Assembly (NCBI GenBank): GCA_018223125.1
Contig: JAAEZA010000041.1
Coordinates: 1 to 39,531, forward strand
From: Paracoccaceae bacterium
Lineage (GTDB): Bacteria > Pseudomonadota > Alphaproteobacteria > Rhodobacterales > Rhodobacteraceae
DNA length: 39,531 bases
Reading direction: 5' to 3'
The stretch's first letter is position 1; each line of letters opens with the position of its first letter. Below, in pieces: positions 8,440 to 16,662 of this stretch. The notes below the pieces were generated by a model. It searched no databases. It worked only from the letters and a program-made list of their open reading frames with translations, and was not told where the DNA came from. Position numbers and translations under genes: made by a program.

Positions 8440-9060
8440 ATGGCTCACAAAAATGTACTCGTAGCAGGTGCAACCGGCAAAACCGGACGGCAGGTTGTCC
8501 GCAATCTGATCGAGCGGGGGTACAAGACGACCGCGCTTGTGCGGGAAACATCTGATACCAGCGTGTTGCCCGAAGAGGCAGAACTGCGTCAGGGGGATCT
8601 GACCGACCTGCAATCGGGGTGCTGTTCCGACATGGACGCCGTGGTATTCGCAGCCGGTGCAGGCAGCGACGCCAGCCCGGAAATGACCGATAAAGTGGAT
8701 CGACAAGGGGCGCAGAGCCTTATGGAACAGGCCCGTCAGGAGGGCGTGGAACGCTTTGTCATGCTCAGCTCTATCGGTGCGGATCAGGAGAACCCGCAAG
8801 GCGAACTGGCCCATTATCTGAAGGCAAAGCATGAAGCGGACGAACACCTGAAAGACTCCGGTCTCGACTATGCGATCCTGCGTCCTGTGGCGCTGACCGA
8901 CGACGGGCGCAGTGCCAAAATCGTTCTGGGTTCGGATGTGGACGCCAGCGCCAATGCGTCCCGCGCGGATGTGGCCCATGTGCTGGCAGAGGCGGTTGAA
9001 ACGGATATGTTTGTGGGCAAGGCTTTGAACATGCAGTCCACAAACCAACAATTGTTCTGA
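8440..9060 (+). CDS. Atypical SDR / NmrA-like NAD(P)-binding protein
   Basis: 206 residues with an N-terminal Rossmann motif GATGKTGRQV (about 10-19), a LVRETSD cofactor-binding stretch, VVFAAGAGSD, MLSSIGAD and ILRPVALT, all typical of the atypical SDR group that includes NmrA, YwnB and flavin-reductase-like proteins. No classical YxxxK is obvious, so catalytic activity is uncertain and a redox-sensing or reductase role is equally possible. A strong AGAGGAG site precedes the ATG. It lies 85 bases after the aldehyde dehydrogenase and could share its transcript. A bidirectional hairpin terminator follows. Confidence 0.8.
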   Translation: MAHKNVLVAGATGKTGRQVVRNLIERGYKTTALVRETSDTSVLPEEAELRQGDLTDLQSGCCSDMDAVVFAAGAGSDASPEMTDKVDRQGAQSLMEQARQEGVERFVMLSSIGADQENPQGELAHYLKAKHEADEHLKDSGLDYAILRPVALTDDGRSAKIVLGSDVDASANASRADVAHVLAEAVETDMFVGKALNMQSTNQQLF

Positions 9061-9074
9061 TCATTCACACATAA

Positions 9075-9109
9075 AAAGGCAGCGGGCGGCGCGACCGTCT
9101 GCTGCCTTT
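9075..9109. terminator. Bidirectional intrinsic terminator between SDR and ureG
   Basis: Convergent genes are separated by a 15-base-pair stem with two G-U wobbles (arms 9075-9089 and 9095-9109, loop CGCGA). On the minus strand TTTTTATGT follows, a good terminator for the urease operon. On the plus strand the stem ends in CCTTTGTTACGTT, a weaker U-rich tail for the SDR gene. Confidence 0.8.
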
Positions 9110-9125
9110 GTTACGTTACAGCCGG

Positions 9126-9737
9126 TTACAGGCCACCGCATTGCATGATGAAGTTCAGCACGTCGTCCACGCCTTCGTTGTTGCGCAAGGCACAAAAGGC
9201 AAACGGGCGTTCGCCGCGCATCTTCAAACTGTCCCGCTTCATTACATCTAAAGACGCACCCACATGGGGGGCAAGATCGGTTTTATTGATCACCAGCAAA
9301 TCCGAACGGGTGATCGCGGGGCCGCCTTTGCGGGGGATTTCCTCTCCGGCGGCCACATCAATCACGTAAATGGTCAGGTCCGCCAGCTCGGGGCTGAAGG
9401 TGGCTGACAGATTGTCGCCGCCGCTTTCGATCAGGACCACTTCCAGATCGTCATGACGCTGCTGCATTTCCGCGATTGCGGCCAGATTGATCGAGGCATC
9501 CTCGCGGATTGCGGTGTGGGGGCAGCCGCCGGTTTCCACACCGATAATCCGGTCCTGCGGCAGCACTTGCATCCGCATCAGGGCTTCAGCGTCTTCTTGT
9601 GTGTAAATATCATTGGTGATCACCCCGATGGACACAGCTGGGTGAAGGGCGCGGGCCAGCGCGGCTGTCAGTGTGGTTTTACCCACGCCCACAGGTCCGC
9701 CGATGCCGACACGCAGGGGGCCGTTCAGTACTGTCAT
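9126..9737 (-). CDS. ureG: Urease accessory GTPase UreG
   Basis: 203 residues, the usual UreG length. The P-loop is [10 protein letters not shown] (13-22). The nickel-linked CPH motif is in [13 protein letters not shown], the [11 protein letters not shown] segment follows, and the NKTD guanine-specificity motif is in [13 protein letters not shown]. UreG hydrolyses GTP to drive nickel delivery into apo-urease together with UreD, UreF and UreE. Its ATG overlaps the ureF stop in an ATGA, so translation is coupled. It is the last gene of the operon and is followed by a terminator. Confidence 0.97.
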   Translation of the reverse strand: MTVLNGPLRVGIGGPVGVGKTTLTAALARALHPAVSIGVITNDIYTQEDAEALMRMQVLPQDRIIGVETGGCPHTAIREDASINLAAIAEMQQRHDDLEVVLIESGGDNLSATFSPELADLTIYVIDVAAGEEIPRKGGPAITRSDLLVINKTDLAPHVGASLDVMKRDSLKMRGERPFAFCALRNNEGVDDVLNFIMQCGGL

Positions 9738-10381
9738 GTGCGAAAAATCCTTGGTTGTAGCGTTTCGTGCTGCATGGCCGCGATGTCAGACAGGAAAGCG
9801 GTGCTTTCCAGATCGTCGAGCCCTGCATGTTTTGTTCCGGCGGCAATCTGCTGGCATAGCGGCAGCAGCGCGGCGAGGATGGCCTGCCCGTCGGTCTGGC
9901 CCAGAGGCATCAGGCGCTGGGCGGCAGAGACCAGGTTGCCGGTCATGGATTGCACAAACATAACCGCCGTGAGATCAACGTTGAGAGAGAGCCGCGCCGC
10001 TGCGGCACCAACGGCAACCGGATAGATCAGGCCAACGGTTCCTGCGTTCCAGACCGCTGCGGCGGTTTTACAAAAGGCAGCGCCCTGTGTGCCGGTTTCA
10101 AGGCGGCGCTCTGCGCTGGCGGCAAAGGCCAGTCCTGTGTCATTGACCTCTGACAGCGCGGCGGGGGTGGTGCACTGATAGGCGGCACGCAGCAGGATGC
10201 AGTCATTGCACCCGCTACCGTGTTGAAGGATGTCCTCCAGCCAGTCTGAAAGATCCCCGCCTGATTTGATCAGACCGCTGTCAATCGCGGCTTCCAATCC
10301 GTGGGAATAGGCAAATGCGCCAATTGGAAAGGCCGGAGACAGCCACTGCGCCAGTGTCAGCGCGTCTTGCTCAATGCTCAT
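9734..10381 (-). CDS. ureF: Urease accessory protein UreF
   Basis: UreF bridges UreD and UreG in the urease activation complex. Typical features are [21 protein letters not shown] near the N-terminus, a mostly helical body, and [13 protein letters not shown] toward the C-terminus. I chose the ATG at 10381 (MSIEQDAL), giving 215 residues. The frame is open further upstream, but that part lies over the His-rich tail of ureE and is not UreF-like. The start overlaps the ureE stop by 11 bases and the end overlaps ureG by 4, so three accessory genes are translationally chained. Confidence 0.94.
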   Translation of the reverse strand: MSIEQDALTLAQWLSPAFPIGAFAYSHGLEAAIDSGLIKSGGDLSDWLEDILQHGSGCNDCILLRAAYQCTTPAALSEVNDTGLAFAASAERRLETGTQGAAFCKTAAAVWNAGTVGLIYPVAVGAAAARLSLNVDLTAVMFVQSMTGNLVSAAQRLMPLGQTDGQAILAALLPLCQQIAAGTKHAGLDDLESTAFLSDIAAMQHETLQPRIFRT

Positions 10382-10880
10382 GGGAATGGGCGTGTGTGGC
10401 GGAGTGTGCCCCGTCATGGGCTGTGGCCCCATGCGCATGCGAATGGGTGCGCCCGTGACCGTAAGCGCCACCTTCAGGTGTAAACGGACGGTTCACCCGC
10501 TTCAGGGCGGCGCCAAGATGTTCCAGCATATGCCCGATCACCGGATCATCCTGAATTAACAGGTGGTCACGACCGATCTGACAAGGCGTGTGCCGGTTGC
10601 CCACATGCCACGCCAGACGCACCAGATCCGGCCCTGTCACCTGTAACAGCGCTTCGGGGGCGGCGGTAATGCGGATCAGCCCGCCGTCTGACAGCTCCAG
10701 CGCATCCCCGTCGTTCAGGGATGTGGTCTGGGGCAGGTCCACCAGAAACGGAATGCCACTGGCGGTGGTCAGGCGTTTGCGGCGCAGGAAACGGCCTGCG
10801 TAATCCAGAACGCAACTGTCTGACGCGCCGTTCCAGTCCCCCGCGCGGTAAAGGTTTTGTGCTATCGGAAGCGTGCCCAT
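10371..10880 (-). CDS. ureE: Urease accessory nickel metallochaperone UreE
   Basis: 169 residues. The N-terminal UreE domain (FLRRKRLTTASGIPFLVDLPQ region) is followed by the metal-binding domain with the conserved WHVGNRHTPCQI motif (histidine ligands), then a tail of about 35 residues very rich in histidine ([15 protein letters not shown]). It binds Ni2+ and hands it to the UreDFG complex. The His tail, as in Klebsiella-type UreE, suggests nickel storage capacity. It starts 9 bases after the ureC stop and its end overlaps ureF. Confidence 0.95.
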   Translation of the reverse strand: MGTLPIAQNLYRAGDWNGASDSCVLDYAGRFLRRKRLTTASGIPFLVDLPQTTSLNDGDALELSDGGLIRITAAPEALLQVTGPDLVRLAWHVGNRHTPCQIGRDHLLIQDDPVIGHMLEHLGAALKRVNRPFTPEGGAYGHGRTHSHAHGATAHDGAHSATHAHSHEH

Positions 10881-10889
10881 CGTGATCCC

Positions 10890-12599
10890 TCAGAACATAA
10901 AGTAGCGTTGTGCCATCGGCAGGGTTTCGGCGGGCTGGCAGGTCAGCAGTTCGCCGTCTGCACGGACTTCGTAAGTCTCGGGATGGACTTCGATTTGGGG
11001 CAGGGTGGCATTCAGGACCATGTCCTTCTTGCCGATATTGCGGGTGTTTTTGACTGCCACGGTTTGCTTTGACAGGCCCAGCTGGTCGCGCAGCCCGCCC
11101 GTTTGTGCTGCCCCGGAAATAAAGCTGACCGAGGATTGGCCGAGCGCGCCGCCATAGCTGGCAAACATCGGGCGGGAATAGACTGGCTGGGGTGTCGGGA
11201 TTGACGCATTCGGATCGCCCATTTGCGCCACAACGATACTGCCGCCCAAAAGGACTATTTCGGGCTTCACACCGAAAAAGGCCGGAGACCACAGGACAAG
11301 GTCGGCCCGTTTGCCAATGGATATATCCCCGAGTTCATGGCCGACCCCTTGGGCAATCGCGGGATTGATGGTGTATTTCGCAATATAGCGGCGCACCCGC
11401 AGATTGTCGTTGTCGCCGGCTTCTTCGGCCAGACGCCCGCGTTGCTTTTTCATTTTGTCAGCGGTTTGCCATGTGCGGATCAGAACCTCTCCGACGCGGC
11501 CCATGGCCTGACTGTCCGAAGCGATGATGGAAAACGCGCCCATGTCGTGCAGGATATCCTCGGCTGCAATGGTTTCGCGCCGGATCCGGCTTTCGGCAAA
11601 GGCGATATCCTCGGGAATGGATTTGTCCAGATGGTGGCAGACCATCAGCATGTCCAGGTGCTCTTCCAGCGTGTTGACGGTGAAAGGGCGGGTCGGATTT
11701 GTGGAAGAGGGCAGCACATTGGTATCACCGCAAATCTTGATGATGTCCGGCGCATGGCCGCCACCAGCCCCTTCGGTGTGAAAGGCGTGGATCGTCCGCC
11801 CCTTCAACGCGCCGACCGTGTGTTCCACAAAACCGGATTCATTCAGCGTGTCGGTGTGGATCATCACCTGCACGTCCATGTCATCCGCCACAGACAGGCA
11901 GCAATCAATGGCCGCAGGCGTGGTGCCCCAGTCTTCGTGCAGTTTCAGCGCACAGGCACCGCCTTTGACCATTTCCACCAGCGCCTCCGGCCTGCTGGCG
12001 TTGCCCTTGCCCGACAGGCCGATGTTCATGGCAATCCCGTCAAAGGATTGCAGCATCCGCCCGATATGCCACGGACCGGGAGTGCAGGTTGTGGCCAACG
12101 TTCCCTGCGCCGGACCTGTGCCACCGCCAAAACAGGTGGTCACGCCGGAATGCAGCGAATCCTCCATCTGTTGCGGGCAGATAAAGTGGATATGACTGTC
12201 CATGCCCCCCGCAGTCAGGATACGGCCTTCACCTGCGATCACTTCGGTTCCCGGACCCACGATAATATCCACACCGGATTGTGTGTCCGGATTGCCCGCC
12301 TTACCGATAGCATGGATCAGCCCGTCCTTCAGTGCCACATCTGCCTTGTAAATACCGGAATGATCCACGATCAGCGCGTTGGTAATCACCGTATCCACAG
12401 CGCCCTGTGCGCGGGTGGCTTGGGACTGTCCCATGCCGTCACGGATCACCTTGCCACCGCCGAATTTGACCTCTTCGCCATAGGTGGTCAGATCCCGTTC
12501 CACCTCGATAATCAGATCCGTATCAGCCAGCCGCAGTTTGTCCCCTGTGGTAGGGCCGTACATCGCCGCATATTGCGCGCGGGAAATTTCTACAGGCAT
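10890..12599 (-). CDS. ureC: Urease alpha (catalytic) subunit UreC
   Basis: 569 residues, the family's normal length. It hydrolyses urea to ammonia and carbamate at a di-nickel site. All key residues are visible: His136 and His138 (SHIHF), the lysine to be carbamylated Lys219 ([12 protein letters not shown]), His248 ([11 protein letters not shown]), His274 ([12 protein letters not shown]), the mobile-flap Cys321-His322-His323 (VCHHLD) and Asp362 (ASDSQAMGR). Its ATG directly follows the ureB TGA (TGAATG), so beta and alpha subunits are translated in step. An intact, presumably active enzyme. Confidence 0.98.
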   Translation of the reverse strand: MPVEISRAQYAAMYGPTTGDKLRLADTDLIIEVERDLTTYGEEVKFGGGKVIRDGMGQSQATRAQGAVDTVITNALIVDHSGIYKADVALKDGLIHAIGKAGNPDTQSGVDIIVGPGTEVIAGEGRILTAGGMDSHIHFICPQQMEDSLHSGVTTCFGGGTGPAQGTLATTCTPGPWHIGRMLQSFDGIAMNIGLSGKGNASRPEALVEMVKGGACALKLHEDWGTTPAAIDCCLSVADDMDVQVMIHTDTLNESGFVEHTVGALKGRTIHAFHTEGAGGGHAPDIIKICGDTNVLPSSTNPTRPFTVNTLEEHLDMLMVCHHLDKSIPEDIAFAESRIRRETIAAEDILHDMGAFSIIASDSQAMGRVGEVLIRTWQTADKMKKQRGRLAEEAGDNDNLRVRRYIAKYTINPAIAQGVGHELGDISIGKRADLVLWSPAFFGVKPEIVLLGGSIVVAQMGDPNASIPTPQPVYSRPMFASYGGALGQSSVSFISGAAQTGGLRDQLGLSKQTVAVKNTRNIGKKDMVLNATLPQIEVHPETYEVRADGELLTCQPAETLPMAQRYFMF

Positions 12600-12905
12600 T
12601 CAGAGCGCCCCCATAATCTGTTGATTGAAGCCGTAAACCTTGCGATCGCCACCAAAGGGGATCAACTGCACCTCGCGGCGCTGGCCGGGTTCGAAGCGCA
12701 CCGCGGTTCCTGCTGCAATATCAAGCCGCATCCCGCGGGCCTGTTCGCGGTCGAAATCAAGGGCAGGGTTGGTTTCGGCGAAATGATAATGGCTGCCCAC
12801 CTGTACCGGCCGGTCGCCGGTGTTGGCGACCATCAGCGTCACCGTGCTGGCACCGGAATTCAGGGTCAGCAATCCTTCAGCGGGAAAGAGTTCTCCGGGG
12901 ATCAT
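12600..12905 (-). CDS. ureB: Urease beta subunit UreB
   Basis: 101 residues, with the family start [11 protein letters not shown], the central [20 protein letters not shown] block, [17 protein letters not shown] and [10 protein letters not shown] near the end. It forms the (abc)3 urease core with UreA and UreC. It is separate from ureA, as is usual in proteobacteria and unlike Helicobacter, where the two are fused. The start lies 9 bases after the ureA stop with a GGAGC site, and the stop abuts ureC. Confidence 0.97.
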   Translation of the reverse strand: MIPGELFPAEGLLTLNSGASTVTLMVANTGDRPVQVGSHYHFAETNPALDFDREQARGMRLDIAAGTAVRFEPGQRREVQLIPFGGDRKVYGFNQQIMGAL

Positions 12906-12914
12906 GTGGGGCTC

Positions 12915-13217
12915 CTATCGGATCGGGTTGTGGACGGTGACAAGCTTGGTGCCATCGGGAAAGGTGGCTTCAACCTGCACTTCGTGGATCATTTCGGGGA
13001 TGCCTTCCATACAGTCGGCCCGTGTGATCACCTTGCCGCCCGCTTCCATCATATCCGCAACCGAACGCCCGTCCCGTGCGCCTTCGACCACAGCATCCGT
13101 GATCAGGGCGATTGCTTCGGGGTGGTTCAGCTTGACGCCACGGGCCAGCCGTTTGCGGGCCACATCAGCGGCCAGTGCGACCAGAAGTTTTTCTTTTTCG
13201 CGGGGGGTAAGTTGCAT
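12915..13217 (-). CDS. ureA: Urease gamma subunit UreA
   Basis: 100 residues, the standard gamma-subunit length. Family motifs are [11 protein letters not shown] at the start, [25 protein letters not shown] and the C-terminal [14 protein letters not shown]. It is a structural subunit of the urease trimer. It lies 3 bases after the ureD stop, within the urease operon. Confidence 0.97.
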   Translation of the reverse strand: MQLTPREKEKLLVALAADVARKRLARGVKLNHPEAIALITDAVVEGARDGRSVADMMEAGGKVITRADCMEGIPEMIHEVQVEATFPDGTKLVTVHNPIR

Positions 13218-13220
13218 GGA

Positions 13221-14036
13221 TCAAAGCCTCCAGGATGCGGGCAAAGGGGATTGGGACAGATGCTCCAACAGGGGCATCAGGCTGCGGCGCAGCGCAAAAC
13301 TGTCATGGGCAAGCTGGCGGATCACCAGCGTATCGGGGGCAATCAGGCTGGCTCCGGCCGTGGCGGGAAGCAGATCGCGGACAGCGCCCAGTTCGGCGGC
13401 CGCATCTGGGTCAACGCACAAGACGCTTGCCATTGCGCCTGCCTTGTTGGCAATGGCGGGTCGGGACAGGCGGGTGGCAGCATCGCCGCTGATCTTCATC
13501 CCGTCGAGGTAAAGGGGCCGTCCATCCCGCGTTACCGAAATGCGATCGTGAAAATGAATGTCGCGCAGAACCTCTTTCATCGCGGCGCGGCCGAAGACGA
13601 CAGGTTCCACCATCAGCAGGCGGGCATCGCCGTGCAGGTCGATGGACAGGCGGCGGGTCAAAGCACAGCGTTCAAACAGGATCAGTTCTTGTGGCAACCA
13701 GTTCATCTGCGCGCCGGAGTGCACGGTTATTCGGGTTGTTACCCTGCCGGTTTCACCCCGTTGTGCGCGGTAAGCCCGCTCTGCCGCTTGGGTCGTCAGG
13801 CTAAGCGCTGCATTCTCCTCGACAGTGATATCCAGATCATACCTGTCGCCGCCGGTGATGCCTCCGGCTGTGTTCACAAGGATCGTCTCGGCGCCATCGG
13901 TTAATTGTCGGGGAAAAACCAGCTTCAACGCACCGGACTGGCGCAAATCCGCAATGCCAGTGCGGCCCGAAAGGGCGGCGCGGAACGTCAGCCTGGCCGC
14001 GCCAATAGCGCGGGGCTGGGCCGGGCTGGCAGGCAA
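13221..14036 (-). CDS. ureD: Urease accessory protein UreD
   Basis: 271 residues from a TTG at 14036. UreD is the scaffold that binds apo-urease and UreF during nickel insertion. Typical segments are LVFPRQLTDGAETILVNTAGGITGGDRYDL, TTQAAERAYRA and the W(L)PQELILFE motif. The start is uncertain: the frame is closed by a TGA about 36 bases upstream and contains no ATG or GTG before TTG, and the GAGGA site lies about 30 bases away, so initiation may be weak or use an unusual codon. It is the first gene of the operon. The region upstream contains paired direct repeats. Confidence 0.92.
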   Translation of the reverse strand: MPASPAQPRAIGAARLTFRAALSGRTGIADLRQSGALKLVFPRQLTDGAETILVNTAGGITGGDRYDLDITVEENAALSLTTQAAERAYRAQRGETGRVTTRITVHSGAQMNWLPQELILFERCALTRRLSIDLHGDARLLMVEPVVFGRAAMKEVLRDIHFHDRISVTRDGRPLYLDGMKISGDAATRLSRPAIANKAGAMASVLCVDPDAAAELGAVRDLLPATAGASLIAPDTLVIRQLAHDSFALRRSLMPLLEHLSQSPLPASWRL

Positions 14037-14301
14037 AAGGCTTATAGAGGCAGGACTGTTGATCGGATTTCCTCACGCGGGTGCGGTTTGTTTCGTAGGC
14101 TCGAACAAAGCACGATCACAGCGGAGGGCGCAGGGGCAGGGAAGGAGTGCGTTTTTTGCCCTAAAAACAGGCATTTGTACAAATTTTAATCTGAAATTAT
14201 GTGATTTGCACAAAAAATAGCGGCATGTAGCAGTGCGCAGAAGGTAGGGTTTTTCGCGCATCCGGCAGGAGATTCTGCCGGATGCGCGATGTGAAAATCG
14301 A
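14037..14301 (-). promoter_or_regulatory. Urease operon upstream region with two ATTTGYACAAA repeats
   Basis: AT-rich DNA between the 110-aa gene and ureD. The perfect palindrome ATTTGTACAAAT (14173-14184) and the near-copy ATTTGCACAAA (14204-14214) are direct repeats whose starts are 31 bases apart, close to three helical turns. The second copy also sits in the dyad TGTGATTTGCACA (14200-14212). This layout suits cooperative binding of a dimeric regulator on one face of the DNA. The regulator is unknown. I see no convincing sigma-54 promoter. Confidence 0.45.
14254..14289. repeat. 15-bp perfect inverted repeat after the 110-aa gene
   Basis: Arms 14254-14268 and 14275-14289 are perfectly complementary (core GCGCATCCGGCAG) with a six-base loop GAGATT. 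It lies 12 bases beyond the stop of the leftward 110-aa gene, where a terminator is expected. However, the T-run (TTTTT) sits on the plus-strand upstream side, so on the minus strand the stem is followed by AAAAACCC rather than a U-tract. It may be a transcript-end stabiliser or a factor-dependent stop rather than a classical intrinsic terminator. Confidence 0.6.
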
Positions 14302-14634
14302 TTATTTGGACAGATCGAGCGGTGTCCGGCCAAGGCTGGCAATCCGGTTGAGCGTCTGAAGGGTTTCTTCAGCATTGCCCTTTTCATAAGCTGCCTTCAG
14401 ATCGTTTGTCGCTTTGGCAAATTCTTCAAAGGCTTTGTCGATTTGTACCGAAGTGACAGGCAGGCGACCGGTCGAATCGATAAACCGCTCACCCAGATCG
14501 CACAGCAGTCCGTAGGCAACTGCGCGGTCTGCGTCCTGCGTCATCGCCTGTTCCGCCAAGGCGATGGTTTTTGTATAGGCCGCGCCGCTTTTGCCGTTGC
14601 TGCGCAGGGTTTCCAGAATTTGATCGAACATCAT
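14302..14634 (-). CDS. Conserved-looking hypothetical protein, 110 aa
   Basis: I do not recognise a family. It is soluble, with no signal peptide, membrane segment or cysteine-rich motif apart from LLCDLGERF, and appears largely helical. Its length, base use and position support a real gene: it starts 11 bases after the pyrE stop (GGAGC site just before the start; two ATGs in a row) and is the last gene of the operon that begins with the TRAP binding protein. A hairpin follows its stop. Co-transcription with pyrE suggests a role in the same process, but no function can be assigned. Confidence 0.75.
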   Translation of the reverse strand: MMFDQILETLRSNGKSGAAYTKTIALAEQAMTQDADRAVAYGLLCDLGERFIDSTGRLPVTSVQIDKAFEEFAKATNDLKAAYEKGNAEETLQTLNRIASLGRTPLDLSK

Positions 14635-14645
14635 AAGCGTGCTCC

Positions 14646-15338
14646 TTAAAGGGTCAGGTGGGATATGCCGCCGTGTCGGGCGGACCAGTCGAGTGGCGCG
14701 TTCAAAAAGCCCTCAACCTCGGTGAGTGTTTTTGTGTCAAAGCGGTTTTGCGCCTTGCTGGCGGCCAGAACATCCCACCATGTAGCAAGGGAATGCAGTG
14801 TGATGCCGTCCGCCTCCAGCCTGTCGCGGGTTTGCTGGAAAATGTCGTAGTAAAAGACGACGATAGCGTGGTCGGCTTTAGCACCGGCGCGGCGCAGCGC
14901 GTTGCAAAAGTTTATCTTGCTGCCGCCATCCGTTGTCAGGTCTTCCACCAGAAGCACGCGCTGCTGTTCCTGAATATCGCCTTCAATCTGTGCATCGCGC
15001 CCGAAGCCTTTGGGCTTTTTGCGCACGTAGTGCATCGGCAGGCCCATTTCCTTGGCGATCCATGCGGCAAAGGGAATACCGGCGGTTTCACCGCCCGCAA
15101 CCGCGTCAAACTGTTCGAACCCTACGTCCCGCAGGATCAGGGACACGGAAAACGCAGTTACCATGTCGCGCAGGCGCGGATAGGCGATGATCTTGCGGCA
15201 GTCTATATAGACCGGGCTGGCAATGCCGGAGGTGAAGGTGAACGGTTTCTCCGCATTAAAATGCACTGCGTCGATTTCCAGCAGCATATTCGCGGTTGTT
15301 TCGCTCATCACCTCGCGGGGGGGGAAATGGCTGCTCAT
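14646..15338 (-). CDS. pyrE: Orotate phosphoribosyltransferase PyrE
   Basis: Transfers phosphoribose from PRPP to orotate, giving orotidine 5'-monophosphate in UMP synthesis. Seen are the orotate-side segment [32 protein letters not shown], the [14 protein letters not shown] flexible loop and the PRPP motif [15 protein letters not shown] (Glu132, Asp133). I chose the ATG at 15338 because an AAGGAA site lies about 5 bases upstream, giving 230 residues; a later ATG (MSETTANM) is a weaker choice. It lies 49 bases downstream of the M20 hydrolase in an operon with a TRAP importer and dihydroorotate dehydrogenase, so it may handle imported or externally derived orotate. It could still be the sole housekeeping pyrE of the genome. 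Confidence 0.95.
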   Translation of the reverse strand: MSSHFPPREVMSETTANMLLEIDAVHFNAEKPFTFTSGIASPVYIDCRKIIAYPRLRDMVTAFSVSLILRDVGFEQFDAVAGGETAGIPFAAWIAKEMGLPMHYVRKKPKGFGRDAQIEGDIQEQQRVLLVEDLTTDGGSKINFCNALRRAGAKADHAIVVFYYDIFQQTRDRLEADGITLHSLATWWDVLAASKAQNRFDTKTLTEVEGFLNAPLDWSARHGGISHLTL

Positions 15339-15387
15339 CTGTGTTCCTTTACAATCGGTTGCGCTGTGACAGGAGAGGGTTTCAATA

Positions 15388-16662
15388 TCAGTCGCTCTTA
15401 ACCAGATACTCATAAATGATCGAGACACCAGCGAGAAAATCCGCGATTTCCATCGCTTCGTCCGGATTGTGGGAACCGTTCTGGTTGCGCACAAAAACCA
15501 TCGCGGCCGGAACACCGGCGTTGGAAAACACTGCCGCATCATGGCCACCGCCCGACGCCATCGTCGTCGGCTCCATCCCAAGACGGCCCATGGCCTGTTC
15601 CAGTTGGCTGACCAGTTCCGGCGTCATCAGGGCAGGGGGGGTGTTGTTCACATCTCCAAGGTCAAAGGTCACGCCCCGCTCCGCCGCGATTTTGTCCATT
15701 TCCTCGCGCAGAAGCTGCGCCATCGCTTCCAGCACTTCGCTGTTCTGGCTGCGGATATCAAGGCTGAAGCGGATCTCATCGGCGATGCGCGACATGGCGT
15801 GGCGTTCGGGATCGGTCCCGACCACGCCGGACGTCAGCACCAGATCGTCGCCCTTTTGCACGATGGTCAGCCAGCTTTCATCCAGTCGGTGCAGCAGGTC
15901 GGCCATGGCCAGCACAGGGTCTTTGCGAAAGGCGCGAGGCACGGCACCGGAATGGCCTGCCTCGCCGATGCAGCGCACCTGCTTGTGCCGGAAATTACCG
16001 CGAATGCCTGATACAACGGCCGCCGGTTGGTCCTTGCCGATCAGTAGCGGGCCTTGTTCGATGTGCAGTTCGATATATTCCAGAATATCGGATTTATCCA
16101 TCAGCGGTTGCCCGTCCGAAACCCGCGCCATGTCTATTCCGACATCGGCCATATGGTCCGCAAGGCTGCGCCCGTCGCCCTTATGGGCCGAGGCCAGTTC
16201 ATCGGCATTCAAGGTGCCCATCAACGCTTTGGAGGCAATGTAGCAGGGGCCGAACCACGCGCTTTCCTCCCCCCGCATGGCCAGAACCTTTACTGGGCGG
16301 GCAAAGCGGGTGCCGGTTTTGCGGGCGCGGAACAGGCACATCAGACCAGCGAGAACACCGGCCATCCCGTCATAGTTGCCCCCCATCGGCACGGAATCCA
16401 CATGGGAGCCGACAACCAGGAACTTTTCGGCTTTCGCGTCTTCCGGTAGGGAAACCAACAGGTTCTGCCCCGCATCGGTTTCCACAACCAGCCCTTCTGC
16501 ACGGCAGAGGGCAGCGAGAAATTCCAGAACCTCGGTTTCTTTGGCGGAATAGGCCGGACGGGAGACGCCAAGGCGATCGCGGCTCATGTTGAAGATGTCG
16601 TCAAACCATTGCGTTGCAAGGCGCAACTCGTGGGGATCCGGCGTAAAAGACTGCGTGCTCAT
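15388..16662 (-). CDS. M20-family Zn-dependent carbamoylase / ureidohydrolase
   Basis: 424 residues of the hydantoinase/carbamoylase branch of M20 amidohydrolases (allantoate amidohydrolase, N-carbamoyl-L-amino-acid hydrolase, beta-ureidopropionase), which remove a carbamoyl group as ammonia and CO2. Likely metal ligands are His87 (VGSHVDS), Asp98 (GGNYDGM), Glu132-Glu133 (MRGEESAWF), His200 (ELHIEQGP) and His398 near the C-terminus (NGSHNPDEA). The lid domain has [10 protein letters not shown], and SGGGHDAA is at 371-377. Exact specificity cannot be read from sequence. Because it sits between pyrD and pyrE, N-carbamoyl-L-aspartate is a plausible substrate (inference). Its ATG overlaps the pyrD stop (ATGA), so it is translationally coupled to it. 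Confidence 0.88.
   Translation of the reverse strand: MSTQSFTPDPHELRLATQWFDDIFNMSRDRLGVSRPAYSAKETEVLEFLAALCRAEGLVVETDAGQNLLVSLPEDAKAEKFLVVGSHVDSVPMGGNYDGMAGVLAGLMCLFRARKTGTRFARPVKVLAMRGEESAWFGPCYIASKALMGTLNADELASAHKGDGRSLADHMADVGIDMARVSDGQPLMDKSDILEYIELHIEQGPLLIGKDQPAAVVSGIRGNFRHKQVRCIGEAGHSGAVPRAFRKDPVLAMADLLHRLDESWLTIVQKGDDLVLTSGVVGTDPERHAMSRIADEIRFSLDIRSQNSEVLEAMAQLLREEMDKIAAERGVTFDLGDVNNTPPALMTPELVSQLEQAMGRLGMEPTTMASGGGHDAAVFSNAGVPAAMVFVRNQNGSHNPDEAMEIADFLAGVSIIYEYLVKSD

Noticed and set aside
6981-9060. The aldehyde dehydrogenase and NmrA-like SDR as part of the quorum or urease modules
   Set aside because: Separate start signals and an intervening terminator on the urease side argue against it; no functional link can be seen.
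11223-13904. A very long plus-strand open frame (about 890 codons) over the urease genes
   Set aside because: It is antisense to ureD, ureA, ureB and ureC, which have perfect family matches. Its translation is low-complexity and rich in His, Gln, Arg and Gly, typical of the complement of high-GC codons.
14100-14230. A sigma-54 promoter for the urease operon
   Set aside because: TTGTGCAAAT on the minus strand looks faintly like the -12 GC element, but no TGGCAC-type -24 partner lies at the required distance.
15339-15581. An 81-residue N-terminal extension of PyrE
   Set aside because: The region overlaps the M20 hydrolase gene and reads as low-quality sequence, while an AAGGAA site sits just before the ATG at 15338, giving normal PyrE length.
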